A stretch of 64,000 bases of DNA from RUG11237 sp050874665 (GTDB lineage Bacteria > Bacillota > Clostridia > Lachnospirales > Lachnospiraceae). The notes beneath the pieces are model-generated. The model made no database searches and was not told where the DNA came from. It was given only the letters and a program-made list of their open reading frames with translations. This document shows positions 9,020-17,078 of the stretch, piece after piece. The first letter of the stretch is position 1; every line of letters begins with the position of its first letter. The stretch is from positions 434,001 through 498,000 of the forward strand of contig JBNMLC010000001.1 in the NCBI GenBank assembly GCA_050874665.1, read 5' to 3'. A program made the translations under genes and the position numbers.

Positions 9020-9472
9020 ATGACAAAATTTAAAAAGCTGTGTGCCGGAACATTGCTTGCACTTACTGTTTGTACTATGACAGCCTGTGGTAACAATAAC
9101 AATGGAAATGGTAACGACACAACAGGAACCCCGACTACAACGGTAAATGACAATGCAGCCACAGACAATAATGCAACCACAAATGACAATGTAGGTGGAA
9201 ATGGAACTGCTGCCGGAGAAAATAATGGGGCGAATGTAGATAATAATAATAATGGTGACAATATCATTAATGATGTAGGCGACGCAGGAAAAGATGTAAT
9301 TAACGGAGTGGAGGACGCAGCGGATGATTTAATCAACGGTGCAACGGATAACGGTACGAATAACAACGTTAACGAAAATACAACAGATCAGAATACAAAC
9401 GACAATAACACTAATACTACCAATAACAATACTACAAATAATAATACAAATAATAAAAAAGTTGTAGAGTAA
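9020..9472 (+). CDS. Low-complexity Asn/Thr-rich lipoprotein
   Basis: The 150-residue protein starts with a lipoprotein signal: KFKK, a hydrophobic core, then MTAC with the lipidated Cys23. The mature part is almost entirely Asn, Thr, Gly and Asp in low-complexity runs. One less biased stretch (about residues 85-115) has repeated DVINGVEDAADDLINGA-like amphipathic segments. No catalytic domain is recognised. The start at 9020 is preferred because AAAGGAG lies 12 nt upstream; a GTG at 9008 overlaps that site. It is probably a surface-exposed anchor or spacer protein. Confidence 0.8.
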   Translation: MTKFKKLCAGTLLALTVCTMTACGNNNNGNGNDTTGTPTTTVNDNAATDNNATTNDNVGGNGTAAGENNGANVDNNNNGDNIINDVGDAGKDVINGVEDAADDLINGATDNGTNNNVNENTTDQNTNDNNTNTTNNNTTNNNTNNKKVVE

Positions 9473-9482
9473 AATGCAAAAA

Positions 9483-9506
9483 AGCAAATCGACTTGTCGG
9501 TTTGCT
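9483..9506. repeat. Inverted repeat between lipoprotein gene and hisA
   Basis: An 11-bp stem (9483-9493 with 9496-9506, one G-T pair) sits after the lipoprotein stop. A run of A precedes it and no T-run follows on the + strand, so as an intrinsic terminator it fits the minus strand better, where no gene is seen to need one. It may be a weak + strand terminator or an mRNA 3' end structure. Confidence 0.5.
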
Positions 9507-9523
9507 GTACATAGGAGTTAGGA

Positions 9524-10297
9524 ATGAAGTTTAGACCATGTATCGATATTCATAATGGAAAAGTAAAACAGATTGTAGGAGGCAGTCTTGCGGATCAGGG
9601 AAATCAGGCAGAAGAAAATTTTGTATCCGAACAGGACGCGTCCTTTTATGCAAAATATTATAAAAAAAAGGGCATTCAGGGAGGGCATATTATTTTGTTA
9701 AATCCACCCTCTTCGGAATATTTTCAAGCTACCAGGGAACAGGCACAAAAGGCTTTACTGGCATATCCGGGCGGATTGCAAATCGGCGGCGGCATTACAG
9801 ACGAAAATGCCGTGGAATATATAGAAAAGGGAGCAAGTCATGTAATTGTAACCTCTTTTGTGTTTAAAGATGGTAAGATAAACTGGGATAATCTGGAAAA
9901 ACTGGTAAAGGCTGTAGGAAAAGAACGAGTAGTACTGGATTTAAGCTGCAGAAAAAGAGAAGGAGAGTACTATATAGTTACGGATCGCTGGCAGAAGTTT
10001 ACAGAGGAAGTTCTGAATGTAGGTACCCTGGAGCGTTTAGGACAATATTGTGACGAATTTCTGGTTCATGCAGTAGATGTAGAAGGAAAAGCATCGGGTG
10101 TGGAAAAGGAATTAGCGCAAATGCTGGGAAATTACGGAAAAATTCCTGTCACATATGCTGGTGGAATAGGAAGTTACGAAGATATTGAAACATTAAAGAA
10201 ACTGGGTAAAAATAAGCTGGATATCACGATAGGAAGTGCACTGGATTTATTTGGTGGTACCCTGGAATTTGAAAAAGTGTTGTCTTATATGGATTAG
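9524..10297 (+). CDS. hisA: Eukaryotic-type HisA (ProFAR isomerase)
   Basis: The enzyme isomerises ProFAR to PRFAR in histidine synthesis. The 257-residue (beta/alpha)8 protein matches the HIS6/fungal-plant form rather than usual bacterial HisA. It has CIDIHNGKVKQIVGG (residues 5-19) with the first catalytic Asp, NFVSEQ and FYAKYY segments, LQIGGGI, VVLDLSCRK, HAVDVEGKASG with the second Asp, TYAGGI and a DITIGSALDLFGG C-terminus. I recall these blocks from yeast His6. No other his gene is in the window. pepD begins 9 bp after the stop, so the two are almost certainly one transcript. The ribosome site is AGGAG, 6 nt before the ATG. Confidence 0.9.
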   Translation: MKFRPCIDIHNGKVKQIVGGSLADQGNQAEENFVSEQDASFYAKYYKKKGIQGGHIILLNPPSSEYFQATREQAQKALLAYPGGLQIGGGITDENAVEYIEKGASHVIVTSFVFKDGKINWDNLEKLVKAVGKERVVLDLSCRKREGEYYIVTDRWQKFTEEVLNVGTLERLGQYCDEFLVHAVDVEGKASGVEKELAQMLGNYGKIPVTYAGGIGSYEDIETLKKLGKNKLDITIGSALDLFGGTLEFEKVLSYMD

Positions 10298-10306
10298 GAG
10301 GCTATT

Positions 10307-11764
10307 ATGGCAGTATTACAGATGGAACCGAAAGAAGTATTTGGTTATTTTGAAGAAATATGTGGCATTCCTCATGGATCATCTCACACAGAACGCATTA
10401 GTAATTATTTGGTGGATTTTGCAAAGGAACATGGACTGAAATATATTCAGGAGGAATGCGGCAATGTTATTATCTATAAGGGAGCGTCTAAAGGCTACGA
10501 GAATGCTCCGACTGTAATCTTACAGGGACATATGGATATGGTTTGCGAGAAGGAAGAAGAAGCAGATATTGATTTTCGAAAAGACGGTCTTACATTGCAG
10601 GTAGAGGGTGATTACATTTCAGCGAAACATACCACATTAGGCGGTGATGACGGTATTGCAGTGGCATATATTCTGGCTATTTTAGCTTCAAAGGGTGAGG
10701 AAGATGGTATTCGCCATCCGGCATTGGAGGCAGTATTTACCGTAGATGAGGAAATCGGCATGTTAGGGGCAACAGCGTTAGATGCATCTGTATTAAAAGG
10801 AAACATGCTGTTGAACATTGATTCAGAAGAAGAAGGAATTCTGACTACTAGTTGTGCGGGTGGTGTAGTAGGAAATGTAACGTTGCCGTTTCAAACGGTA
10901 GAAGTAGAAGGGATTTCCTATGAAATTGTAATGGAAGGCTTAAAAGGCGGACATTCAGGGGTCGAGATTCATAAGGAACGTGGCAACGCAGATATTCTTA
11001 TGGGCAGACTTTTATTTGAAATTTCAAATCAGTTGGGATTTGGACTTTCTTCCATTTGTGGAGGACTGAAAGATAACGCTATTCCGAGGGCTGCAAGAGC
11101 AGTGATTTGGTTAGATGAACAAAACGAAGAACTTTTCAAAGAAGTGATAGAAAATTTTGAAAAAACAATTCGTAAAGAATATCGTGCCAGCGATGAAAAT
11201 GTGACGGTAAAGATACAAAAACAGCAAGATACAAAAGGAGTTATGATTCGTCCAAGAGAAAAAGAAATGTTAATTTATATTTTGCGGAATCTTCCGAATG
11301 GAGTGCAGAAGAGAAGCGTAGAAATACCGGGGCTGGTAGAAACTTCTTGTAATTTGGGGATTATGAAAACATTAGAAGATTCCGTGCAGCTACAGATATC
11401 TATACGAAGCTCTGTAGAAAGTGAAAAAAGGGAATTGAGTGATAAAATCTGTTATTTGACAGAATTTTTGGGCTGCGATTATGAAGAAAACGGAGATTAT
11501 GCCGGTTGGGAATATAATCCCGATTCAAAGCTACAGAAAATTATGGTAGCAGTATATGAAAAATTGTACGGAAAACAGCCAAAAGTGGAAGCCGTACATG
11601 CAGGATTAGAATGTGGTATTTTATCAGCGAAACTTCCGGGATTGGAATGCATATCCATAGGACCGGATATTTTAGATATCCATACGCCAAAAGAACGTCT
11701 TAGCATTTCTTCTACCGGACGTGTGTGGGAATATGTGAAGGCAGTTCTTGCAGAAATCAAATAA
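10307..11764 (+). CDS. pepD: Aminoacyl-histidine dipeptidase (M20C)
   Basis: This cytosolic di-zinc peptidase cleaves Xaa-His and related dipeptides. The protein has 485 residues, the same length as Escherichia coli PepD. Visible motifs are QGHMDMVCEK (metal His and Asp), TLGGDDGIA (bridging Asp), TVDEEIGMLGA (catalytic Glu pair), NIDSEEEG, LKGGHSG in the lid, and HAGLECG near the C-terminus. It follows hisA by 9 bp, suggesting a shared histidine-supply function. A terminator follows. Confidence 0.96.
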   Translation: MAVLQMEPKEVFGYFEEICGIPHGSSHTERISNYLVDFAKEHGLKYIQEECGNVIIYKGASKGYENAPTVILQGHMDMVCEKEEEADIDFRKDGLTLQVEGDYISAKHTTLGGDDGIAVAYILAILASKGEEDGIRHPALEAVFTVDEEIGMLGATALDASVLKGNMLLNIDSEEEGILTTSCAGGVVGNVTLPFQTVEVEGISYEIVMEGLKGGHSGVEIHKERGNADILMGRLLFEISNQLGFGLSSICGGLKDNAIPRAARAVIWLDEQNEELFKEVIENFEKTIRKEYRASDENVTVKIQKQQDTKGVMIRPREKEMLIYILRNLPNGVQKRSVEIPGLVETSCNLGIMKTLEDSVQLQISIRSSVESEKRELSDKICYLTEFLGCDYEENGDYAGWEYNPDSKLQKIMVAVYEKLYGKQPKVEAVHAGLECGILSAKLPGLECISIGPDILDIHTPKERLSISSTGRVWEYVKAVLAEIK

Positions 11765-11796
11765 ACAATCAAAAAAACAATATAAGTAGAAACAAT

Positions 11797-11826
11797 AAAA
11801 AAGTGCGGAAAATCCGCACTTTTTTG
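11797..11826. terminator. Bidirectional terminator after pepD
   Basis: The perfect stem AGTGCGGA/TCCGCACT (11802-11809, 11813-11820) has a 3-nt loop, is preceded by an A-run and followed by TTTTTT. It ends the hisA-pepD transcript and could also stop the cold-shock gene read from the other side. Confidence 0.93.
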
Positions 11827-11926
11827 CTAACCCGTTGTTTATAAATGTAATTCTTTCTTCCTAATAAAAATTGGTCAAACCTGATGAAATTTATATTATA
11901 GAAAAAGGTACATTAATAAATAATGA

Positions 11927-12127
11927 TTAAAGCTTAGTTACGTTTGTAGCCTGTGGTCCTTTAGCTCCATCAACGATTTCGAATTCTACTGCCTGACCTT
12001 CTTCTAAAGACTTGAAACCGTCCATGTTTAAACCTGAATAATGTACGAATACATCGTTTCCAGCTTCGTCAGAAATAAATCCGTATCCTTTCTGATTATT
12101 GAACCACTTTACTGTACCCTTGTTCAT
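11927..12127 (-). CDS. Cold-shock protein (CspA family)
   Basis: A 66-residue single cold-shock domain that binds single-stranded RNA and DNA as an RNA chaperone. RNP1 (KGYGFIS) and RNP2 (VFVHYS) are intact. The start ATG at 12127 follows GGAGG by 7 nt; a longer upstream reading frame lacks such a site. The gene has its own promoter about 55 nt upstream and stands alone on the minus strand. Confidence 0.96.
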   Translation of the reverse strand: MNKGTVKWFNNQKGYGFISDEAGNDVFVHYSGLNMDGFKSLEEGQAVEFEIVDGAKGPQATNVTKL

Positions 12128-12178
12128 GATGATACCTCCAAAAAATTTATAAAGAATGCATTGTTGCAATCCTTTATT

Positions 12179-12207
12179 AGCATAACACAAACAGTTTGGA
12201 TTGTAAA
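12179..12207 (-). promoter_or_regulatory. Sigma-A promoter of the cold-shock gene
   Basis: On the minus strand there is TTTACA (12202-12207), a 17-nt spacer and TATGCT (12179-12184), about 50 nt upstream of the start codon. Confidence 0.65.
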
Positions 12208-12208
12208 G

Positions 12209-12237
12209 TTGTTTTTTTAGCCGTATTCTGTTATTCT
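12209..12237 (+). promoter_or_regulatory. Possible promoter of the epimerase-like gene
   Basis: TTGTTT (12209-12214), a 17-nt spacer and TATTCT (12232-12237) precede the gene at 12273. It partly overlaps the divergent cold-shock promoter. Confidence 0.4.
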
Positions 12238-12272
12238 AGATAGAAAAGGCAACAAAAAGAGAGGAAAAGGGC

Positions 12273-13199
12273 ATGAAGATATTGTTGACGGGAGCTACCG
12301 GATTTCTGGGAAGCAAAATCTTAAAAAGACTGGTGCAACAGGGAGAACAGGTAGTTGTTTTAAAAAGAAGTACTTCTGATAGCAGACGGATTACAGAGTG
12401 TATAGAGCAGTGTAATTGTTATAATATAGACGAAAATTCGTTGGAATCTGTTTTTAAAGAAGAGCGGCCGGAAGTAATTATTCATTGTGCTACAGCTTAT
12501 GGAAGAGATGGAATGCAAGCAGTAGAGGTGGCACAGACAAATCTGATATTTGGAATTCAGCTATTGACTTTAGCAGAGCAATATGGTTGTGCGTATTTTG
12601 TTAATACGGGGACATTTGCCTTTAAACAGATTGAACCGGAAGGAAAAATAGAAACACCGATTTATATGGCAGATTACACGTTGTCAAAATATCAATTTGT
12701 ACGTTGGGGGGAGGCGTTTGCGGCCAGAGGAAAACTTTGCTTTATTACGATGGATTTAGAACATATTTTTGGAGAAGATGACGATGAGGGAAAGTTTATC
12801 TTTATGTTGGAACAAAAATTTACGTCAGGGGAAACAGCAATCGCACTGTCGGATGGTATGCAATTAAGGGATTACATATATACTGACAATGTAGTGGATG
12901 CATACATGTGTGTGCTTCAACATAGAAAAGAATTAAGCGGATTTCAAAGATTTCAAGTAGGAATGGGGGAAGTGATAACCCTAAGAGAATTTGTAACCAT
13001 GCTGAAGGAAGTTTCAGAAAGTAATATCTGTCTGGAGTTTGGGAAAAGGCCGAGAAACGCAAACGAACCGGCCTGTTCTGTGGCAGACATCAGTGGATTA
13101 GAAAAATTAGGCTGGAGGGCGAATGTTAGTAGAAAAGATGGACTTCTTAAGATGCTTAGGCGTGATGCAAAAGCAGGAAGAATATCTTTCAAACACTGA
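12273..13199 (+). CDS. NAD-dependent epimerase/dehydratase (extended SDR)
   Basis: The 308-residue protein is of the extended short-chain dehydrogenase class acting on nucleotide sugars. The Rossmann motif GATGFLGS is at residues 7-14, and the catalytic YxxxK is present as YTLSK in DYTLSKYQ. The C-terminal half has the substrate-binding features LRDYIYTDNVVDAY. The exact sugar (for example a CDP- or GDP-hexose) cannot be told. No glycosyltransferase is adjacent. It is followed within 28 bp by an acetyltransferase, and the pair could modify a surface sugar, which is inference. Confidence 0.85.
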   Translation: MKILLTGATGFLGSKILKRLVQQGEQVVVLKRSTSDSRRITECIEQCNCYNIDENSLESVFKEERPEVIIHCATAYGRDGMQAVEVAQTNLIFGIQLLTLAEQYGCAYFVNTGTFAFKQIEPEGKIETPIYMADYTLSKYQFVRWGEAFAARGKLCFITMDLEHIFGEDDDEGKFIFMLEQKFTSGETAIALSDGMQLRDYIYTDNVVDAYMCVLQHRKELSGFQRFQVGMGEVITLREFVTMLKEVSESNICLEFGKRPRNANEPACSVADISGLEKLGWRANVSRKDGLLKMLRRDAKAGRISFKH

Positions 13200-13227
13200 G
13201 TAATCAGACCGATAGGAGAAATAAAAA

Positions 13228-13809
13228 ATGGAAAGAAGAATCGAAATTTTAAAAATTTCGGAAGGAAAAGAAATTTATAATGAAAGGCTTTTAAATGATT
13301 TTCCGGCTTGTGAAGTGAAGCCGTGGGAAAGAATAGAACAACTTATAAAAAAAGGTCTATATAAGATGTTTGGTATGTGGGAAGGTGATAGGCTGTTAGC
13401 GTATGCTTTTGTGTCAACAGATGCAGAAAAAACACATTTTCTGATGGATTATTTTGCGGTAGATAAAGAAAAACGTGGCAAAGGATACGGCCAATATTTT
13501 TTACAAAAGTTCTGGGAACTGTATCCGGAGGCGGAGGGAGTCGTTTTTGAGGTGGAAGACGTGGCAGAAGCGAAGAACGAGAGTGAAAGAGAGATTCGCA
13601 AGAGAAGAATAAGATTTTATGAAAGGGCGGGATTGCAAATTTATCCAGTATATGCAAAAGTATATGATGCGAGTTACCAGCTGATGTTTTTTGCAAAAAA
13701 TGAAAAAATGCCAGAGAAGGAAGAATTAATTGAGAATTACAAAGCATTATATAAAACTCTGCTGGGAGAAGAAAAAATGGTGCAATATATGAAGATTATG
13801 ACCAAATAA
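13228..13809 (+). CDS. GNAT-family N-acetyltransferase
   Basis: The 193-residue protein has the GNAT acetyl-CoA binding element: a beta-4 strand MDYFAVDKEKRGKGYGQ with the RGKGYG pyrophosphate loop (about residues 86-91), then a helix and a beta-5 strand VVFEVEDV. The substrate is not recognisable. It has an AGGAG ribosome site and lies 28 bp after the epimerase-like gene, so the two are likely one transcript. Confidence 0.85.
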   Translation: MERRIEILKISEGKEIYNERLLNDFPACEVKPWERIEQLIKKGLYKMFGMWEGDRLLAYAFVSTDAEKTHFLMDYFAVDKEKRGKGYGQYFLQKFWELYPEAEGVVFEVEDVAEAKNESEREIRKRRIRFYERAGLQIYPVYAKVYDASYQLMFFAKNEKMPEKEELIENYKALYKTLLGEEKMVQYMKIMTK

Positions 13810-13991
13810 TTGAGTTTCGTTATATGTGACAAAAAACAAAGAAAAATAATTGTGACGATAGTACCAAAAATTAAATAAGTATTATATAAAATTACCAAAA
13901 TATTCCGAAAAAGACAATAGAATCATGGAAAATATTACAGCGAAGAAAGTGAAAATACACAGTGACGGAAGCTAAGATGAACAAATCAACC

Positions 13992-14020
13992 TTGACAAAC
14001 ACTATGCAAGCTGATACAAT
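13992..14020 (+). promoter_or_regulatory. Strong sigma-A promoter of the NlpC/P60 gene
   Basis: Consensus -35 TTGACA (13992-13997), 17-nt spacer and -10 TACAAT (14015-14020), leaving a leader of about 70 nt before the ATG at 14098. The upstream AT-rich stretch from 13810 shows nothing else recognisable. Confidence 0.85.
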
Positions 14021-14097
14021 GGACAAGTGTTAATGAGAAGTTAACATTTGCGTAACAAGTAGAATTAAACAAGTGAGGACGTATTCAGGAGGTTCTG

Positions 14098-15165
14098 ATG
14101 AAGAATACAATGAAGAAAGTTACAACTGGGATTTGTATGCTTGGTACAGCGGTATTAATTAATCAGGCATTGCTTGCACCAAATGTGCTGACCGTAAAAG
14201 CAGCGCAGGAAGAAATTGCAATCAGCGTTGGAAGTGCAACAGTTTTAGGTAGTGACAGAGACACTGAAGTGAGTGTGGAAACAGCAGAGGAAGTTACAAC
14301 AACTGAAGCTGCGGATACAACAATCGCAGGATATACAAATTTAGGTATTGCTCATGTGGATAATTATCTGAATGTACGTGAATCTGCAGGTGAAGACGGA
14401 AAGTTAATCGGTAAGATGAACAAGAATGCCGGCTGCGAGATTCTTGGAGTAGAAGGCGAATGGACGAAGATTAAGTCCGGTAAAGTAGAGGGTTATGTAA
14501 AGTCTGAATATCTTTATACAGGCAACGAGGCAAGACAGGCGGCTGCGGAAGCTATCACTTTGATGGCAACAGTAACTAATACGCAGAGTCTGCGAGTAAG
14601 AACAGGCCCAAGTATGGACAGTTCTACCGTGGATTTAATTCCGTTAGGTGAAAAATTAGAAGTTTTAGAGGATATGGGTGAATGGGTTAAAGTTACGTTT
14701 GACTCTGATGAAGGATATATTTCCTCACAGTTTGTAGAAATTTCTGAGGAATTAGAATCAGCAGTAACCATTACAGAATTACAGTATGGTGAAGGTGTAT
14801 CGGATGCCCGTGTATCAATTGTGCAATATGCAAAACAGTTTTTAGGTAATCCATATGTATGGGGCGGTACCAGTCTTACAAATGGTATAGACTGTTCCGG
14901 CTTTACCATGAGTATCTATGCAAAATATGGTGTTTCACTTCCGCATTCATCTCGAGCACAGGCAAATTGCGGTACAAGAATTAATCCGGCAAATGCCAGA
15001 CCGGGAGATTTGTTTTTCTATGGTAACGGTTCCGGTATTAATCATGTAGCTATGTATATCGGTGGCGGTCAGGTAATTCATGCAAGTACTGAAAGAACGG
15101 GTATTCGTATTTCAAATGCATATTATCGTACACCAGTATGTGTAGTTAGTTTATTAGGAAATTAA
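14098..15165 (+). CDS. Secreted SH3b-SH3b-NlpC/P60 peptidoglycan endopeptidase
   Basis: A cell-wall hydrolase cutting stem peptides, 355 residues. It has a signal peptide (residues 1-35, MKKVTTGI then a hydrophobic core, cleavage near VKA-A), a Thr/Glu-rich stretch, two bacterial SH3 domains (about 80-140 and 155-220, each with an LNVRES/LRVRTG-type strand) and a C-terminal NlpC/P60 domain. The catalytic triad is visible: Cys266 in IDCSGF, His316 in INHVAMY and His328 in VIHAST. It has its own promoter and terminator. The likely role is cell separation or wall turnover. Confidence 0.95.
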   Translation: MKNTMKKVTTGICMLGTAVLINQALLAPNVLTVKAAQEEIAISVGSATVLGSDRDTEVSVETAEEVTTTEAADTTIAGYTNLGIAHVDNYLNVRESAGEDGKLIGKMNKNAGCEILGVEGEWTKIKSGKVEGYVKSEYLYTGNEARQAAAEAITLMATVTNTQSLRVRTGPSMDSSTVDLIPLGEKLEVLEDMGEWVKVTFDSDEGYISSQFVEISEELESAVTITELQYGEGVSDARVSIVQYAKQFLGNPYVWGGTSLTNGIDCSGFTMSIYAKYGVSLPHSSRAQANCGTRINPANARPGDLFFYGNGSGINHVAMYIGGGQVIHASTERTGIRISNAYYRTPVCVVSLLGN

Positions 15166-15194
15166 ATGAAAAAGAACATAGTATGAAGTATGAG

Positions 15195-15225
15195 AAGAAC
15201 GGTAGTGAAGCTATCGTTCTTTTTG
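15195..15225 (+). terminator. Terminator after the NlpC/P60 gene
   Basis: An 11-bp stem, AAGAACGGTAG with CTATCGTTCTT (one G-T pair, 5-nt loop), is followed by TTTT. Confidence 0.88.
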
Positions 15226-15330
15226 CGTAGATGAAAAAATCCCAAAACACCTATTGCAAATACCTGTAATATGTGGGAAAATAAAAGTATTGTGTTATAG
15301 GAGAGAAGACCATAAAAGGAGGCTTAAGAT

Positions 15331-17052
15331 ATGTCATATCGTGATATATATCAATCATGGTTGGAAAATCCTTATTTTGATAAGGAAACGAAGCAGGAAT
15401 TGAATGATATTGCTGAAAATGAAAAGGAAATAGAAGATAGATTTTATAAAGAGTTAGAGTTTGGAACAGGCGGTCTTCGCGGGGTTATTGGTGCAGGAAC
15501 TAACCGGATGAATATTTATACAGTAAGGAAAGCAACACAGGGACTTGCCAACTACATTATTGCGTGTAAAGGACAGAAAAAAGGTGTTGCGATTGCGTAT
15601 GATTCCAGACGTATGTCGCCGGAATTTGCAACAGAGGCAGCTCTTTGTCTGAATGCGAATGGAATTAAAGCTTATGTATTTGAAAGCTTGCGTCCTACGC
15701 CGGAACTTTCCTTTGCAGTAAGAGAATTGAAATGCATTGCGGGAATTGTGATTACAGCAAGTCATAATCCGAGGGAGTATAATGGTTATAAGGTTTATTG
15801 GGAGGACGGTGCACAGATTACTCCGCCTCATGATAAAAATATATTAGCCGAAGTTGCGAAAGTAACCAGCTATGACAATGTTTATACCATGAAAATAGAA
15901 GAAGCCAAAGCAGAGGGATTGTATCAGATCATTTCCTCTGAAATTGATGATAGATATATGGAAGAATTAAAGAAACAAAGCATTCATCCAGAAATGATAC
16001 GTGAAATGTCGAAGGATATTAAAATTGTATACACGCCACTTCACGGAACGGGGAATCTTCCGGTACGTCGTGTGCTCAAGGAATTGGGATTTGAAAACGT
16101 ATATGTGGTGAAGGAACAAGAGCTTCCGGATGGGAATTTCCCGACAGTATCATATCCGAACCCGGAAGATCCTAAGGCTTTTGAGCTTGCCTTAAAGCTT
16201 GCGAAAGAAAAGGACGCAGATATAGTATTGGCAACAGACCCGGATGCGGACCGTCTTGGTGTATATTGTAAAGATAATGCAACGGGCGAGTATGTAAGCT
16301 TTACCGGAAATATGTCTGGAATGCTAATTGCAGAGTATGTGTTACGTGAACGCAAAGAAGCAGGAAACCTGCCGAAAAACGGTGCCTTGGTGAAAACCAT
16401 TGTTACCACTAATATGGCAGAGGCGATTGCAGAAGCGTACCAGGTAAAATTAATTGAAGTTTTGACGGGATTTAAATTCATTGGAGAACAAATCAAACTG
16501 TTTGAGGAACAAAAGAATTATGAATATGTATTTGGATTAGAAGAAAGTTATGGATGCCTGGCGGGAACTTATGCAAGAGATAAGGATGCCTGTGTGGCAG
16601 TTATGATGCTTTGTGAGGTGGCAGCGTACTGTAAAAAGCATGGAAGAACTTTGTGGGACGAAATGCTTGCTATGTATGAAAAATATGGATATTACAAAGA
16701 GGGACTTTCTACTATTACGCTGAAGGGAATTGATGGTGCGGCGCAGATACAAGAAATCATGAATGGATTAAGAAAAAATCCACCGAAGAATTTTGGACGT
16801 TTTAAAGTGAAAGCAGTCAGAGATTATAATACAGGTGAACGGTTAGATATGACTACCGGGGAAAAGACAGGCACAAATTTACCAAAGTCTAACGTTATGT
16901 ATTATGAACTAGAGCAGAATGCATGGTGCTGTGCACGTCCTTCTGGGACGGAACCTAAAATCAAATTTTATATGGGTGTGAAGGGCTCAACATTAGACGA
17001 GGTCGAGATGCTTTTAAAGGAATTGACAGAAGAGTTGATGAAATATAAATAA
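15331..17052 (+). CDS. pgcA: Phospho-sugar mutase (phosphoglucomutase/phosphomannomutase)
   Basis: The enzyme interconverts hexose 1- and 6-phosphates. The 573-residue alpha-D-phosphohexomutase has the phosphoserine loop TASHNP with Ser144, the metal loop DPDADR, the sugar loop GLEESYG and the phosphate-binding RPSGTEPK near the C-terminus. The size and order fit PgcA of Gram-positives. It has a strong AAAGGAGG ribosome site. gltX follows by 26 bp. Whether glucose or mannose phosphate is preferred is not decidable here. Confidence 0.93.
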   Translation: MSYRDIYQSWLENPYFDKETKQELNDIAENEKEIEDRFYKELEFGTGGLRGVIGAGTNRMNIYTVRKATQGLANYIIACKGQKKGVAIAYDSRRMSPEFATEAALCLNANGIKAYVFESLRPTPELSFAVRELKCIAGIVITASHNPREYNGYKVYWEDGAQITPPHDKNILAEVAKVTSYDNVYTMKIEEAKAEGLYQIISSEIDDRYMEELKKQSIHPEMIREMSKDIKIVYTPLHGTGNLPVRRVLKELGFENVYVVKEQELPDGNFPTVSYPNPEDPKAFELALKLAKEKDADIVLATDPDADRLGVYCKDNATGEYVSFTGNMSGMLIAEYVLRERKEAGNLPKNGALVKTIVTTNMAEAIAEAYQVKLIEVLTGFKFIGEQIKLFEEQKNYEYVFGLEESYGCLAGTYARDKDACVAVMMLCEVAAYCKKHGRTLWDEMLAMYEKYGYYKEGLSTITLKGIDGAAQIQEIMNGLRKNPPKNFGRFKVKAVRDYNTGERLDMTTGEKTGTNLPKSNVMYYELEQNAWCCARPSGTEPKIKFYMGVKGSTLDEVEMLLKELTEELMKYK

Positions 17053-17078
17053 CAATAGAAGGAAACGAGGAAAAAACA

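Noticed and set aside
9483..9506. Reading the hairpin after the lipoprotein gene as a clear terminator
   Set aside because: On the + strand no T-run follows; the T-run exists only for minus-strand transcripts, and no minus-strand gene ends there.
13196..13215. ACCGATAG resembling a sigma-28 -10 between the epimerase-like gene and the acetyltransferase gene
   Set aside because: The matching -35 is only CAAA, the genes are not flagellar, and the bases overlap the ribosome site region.
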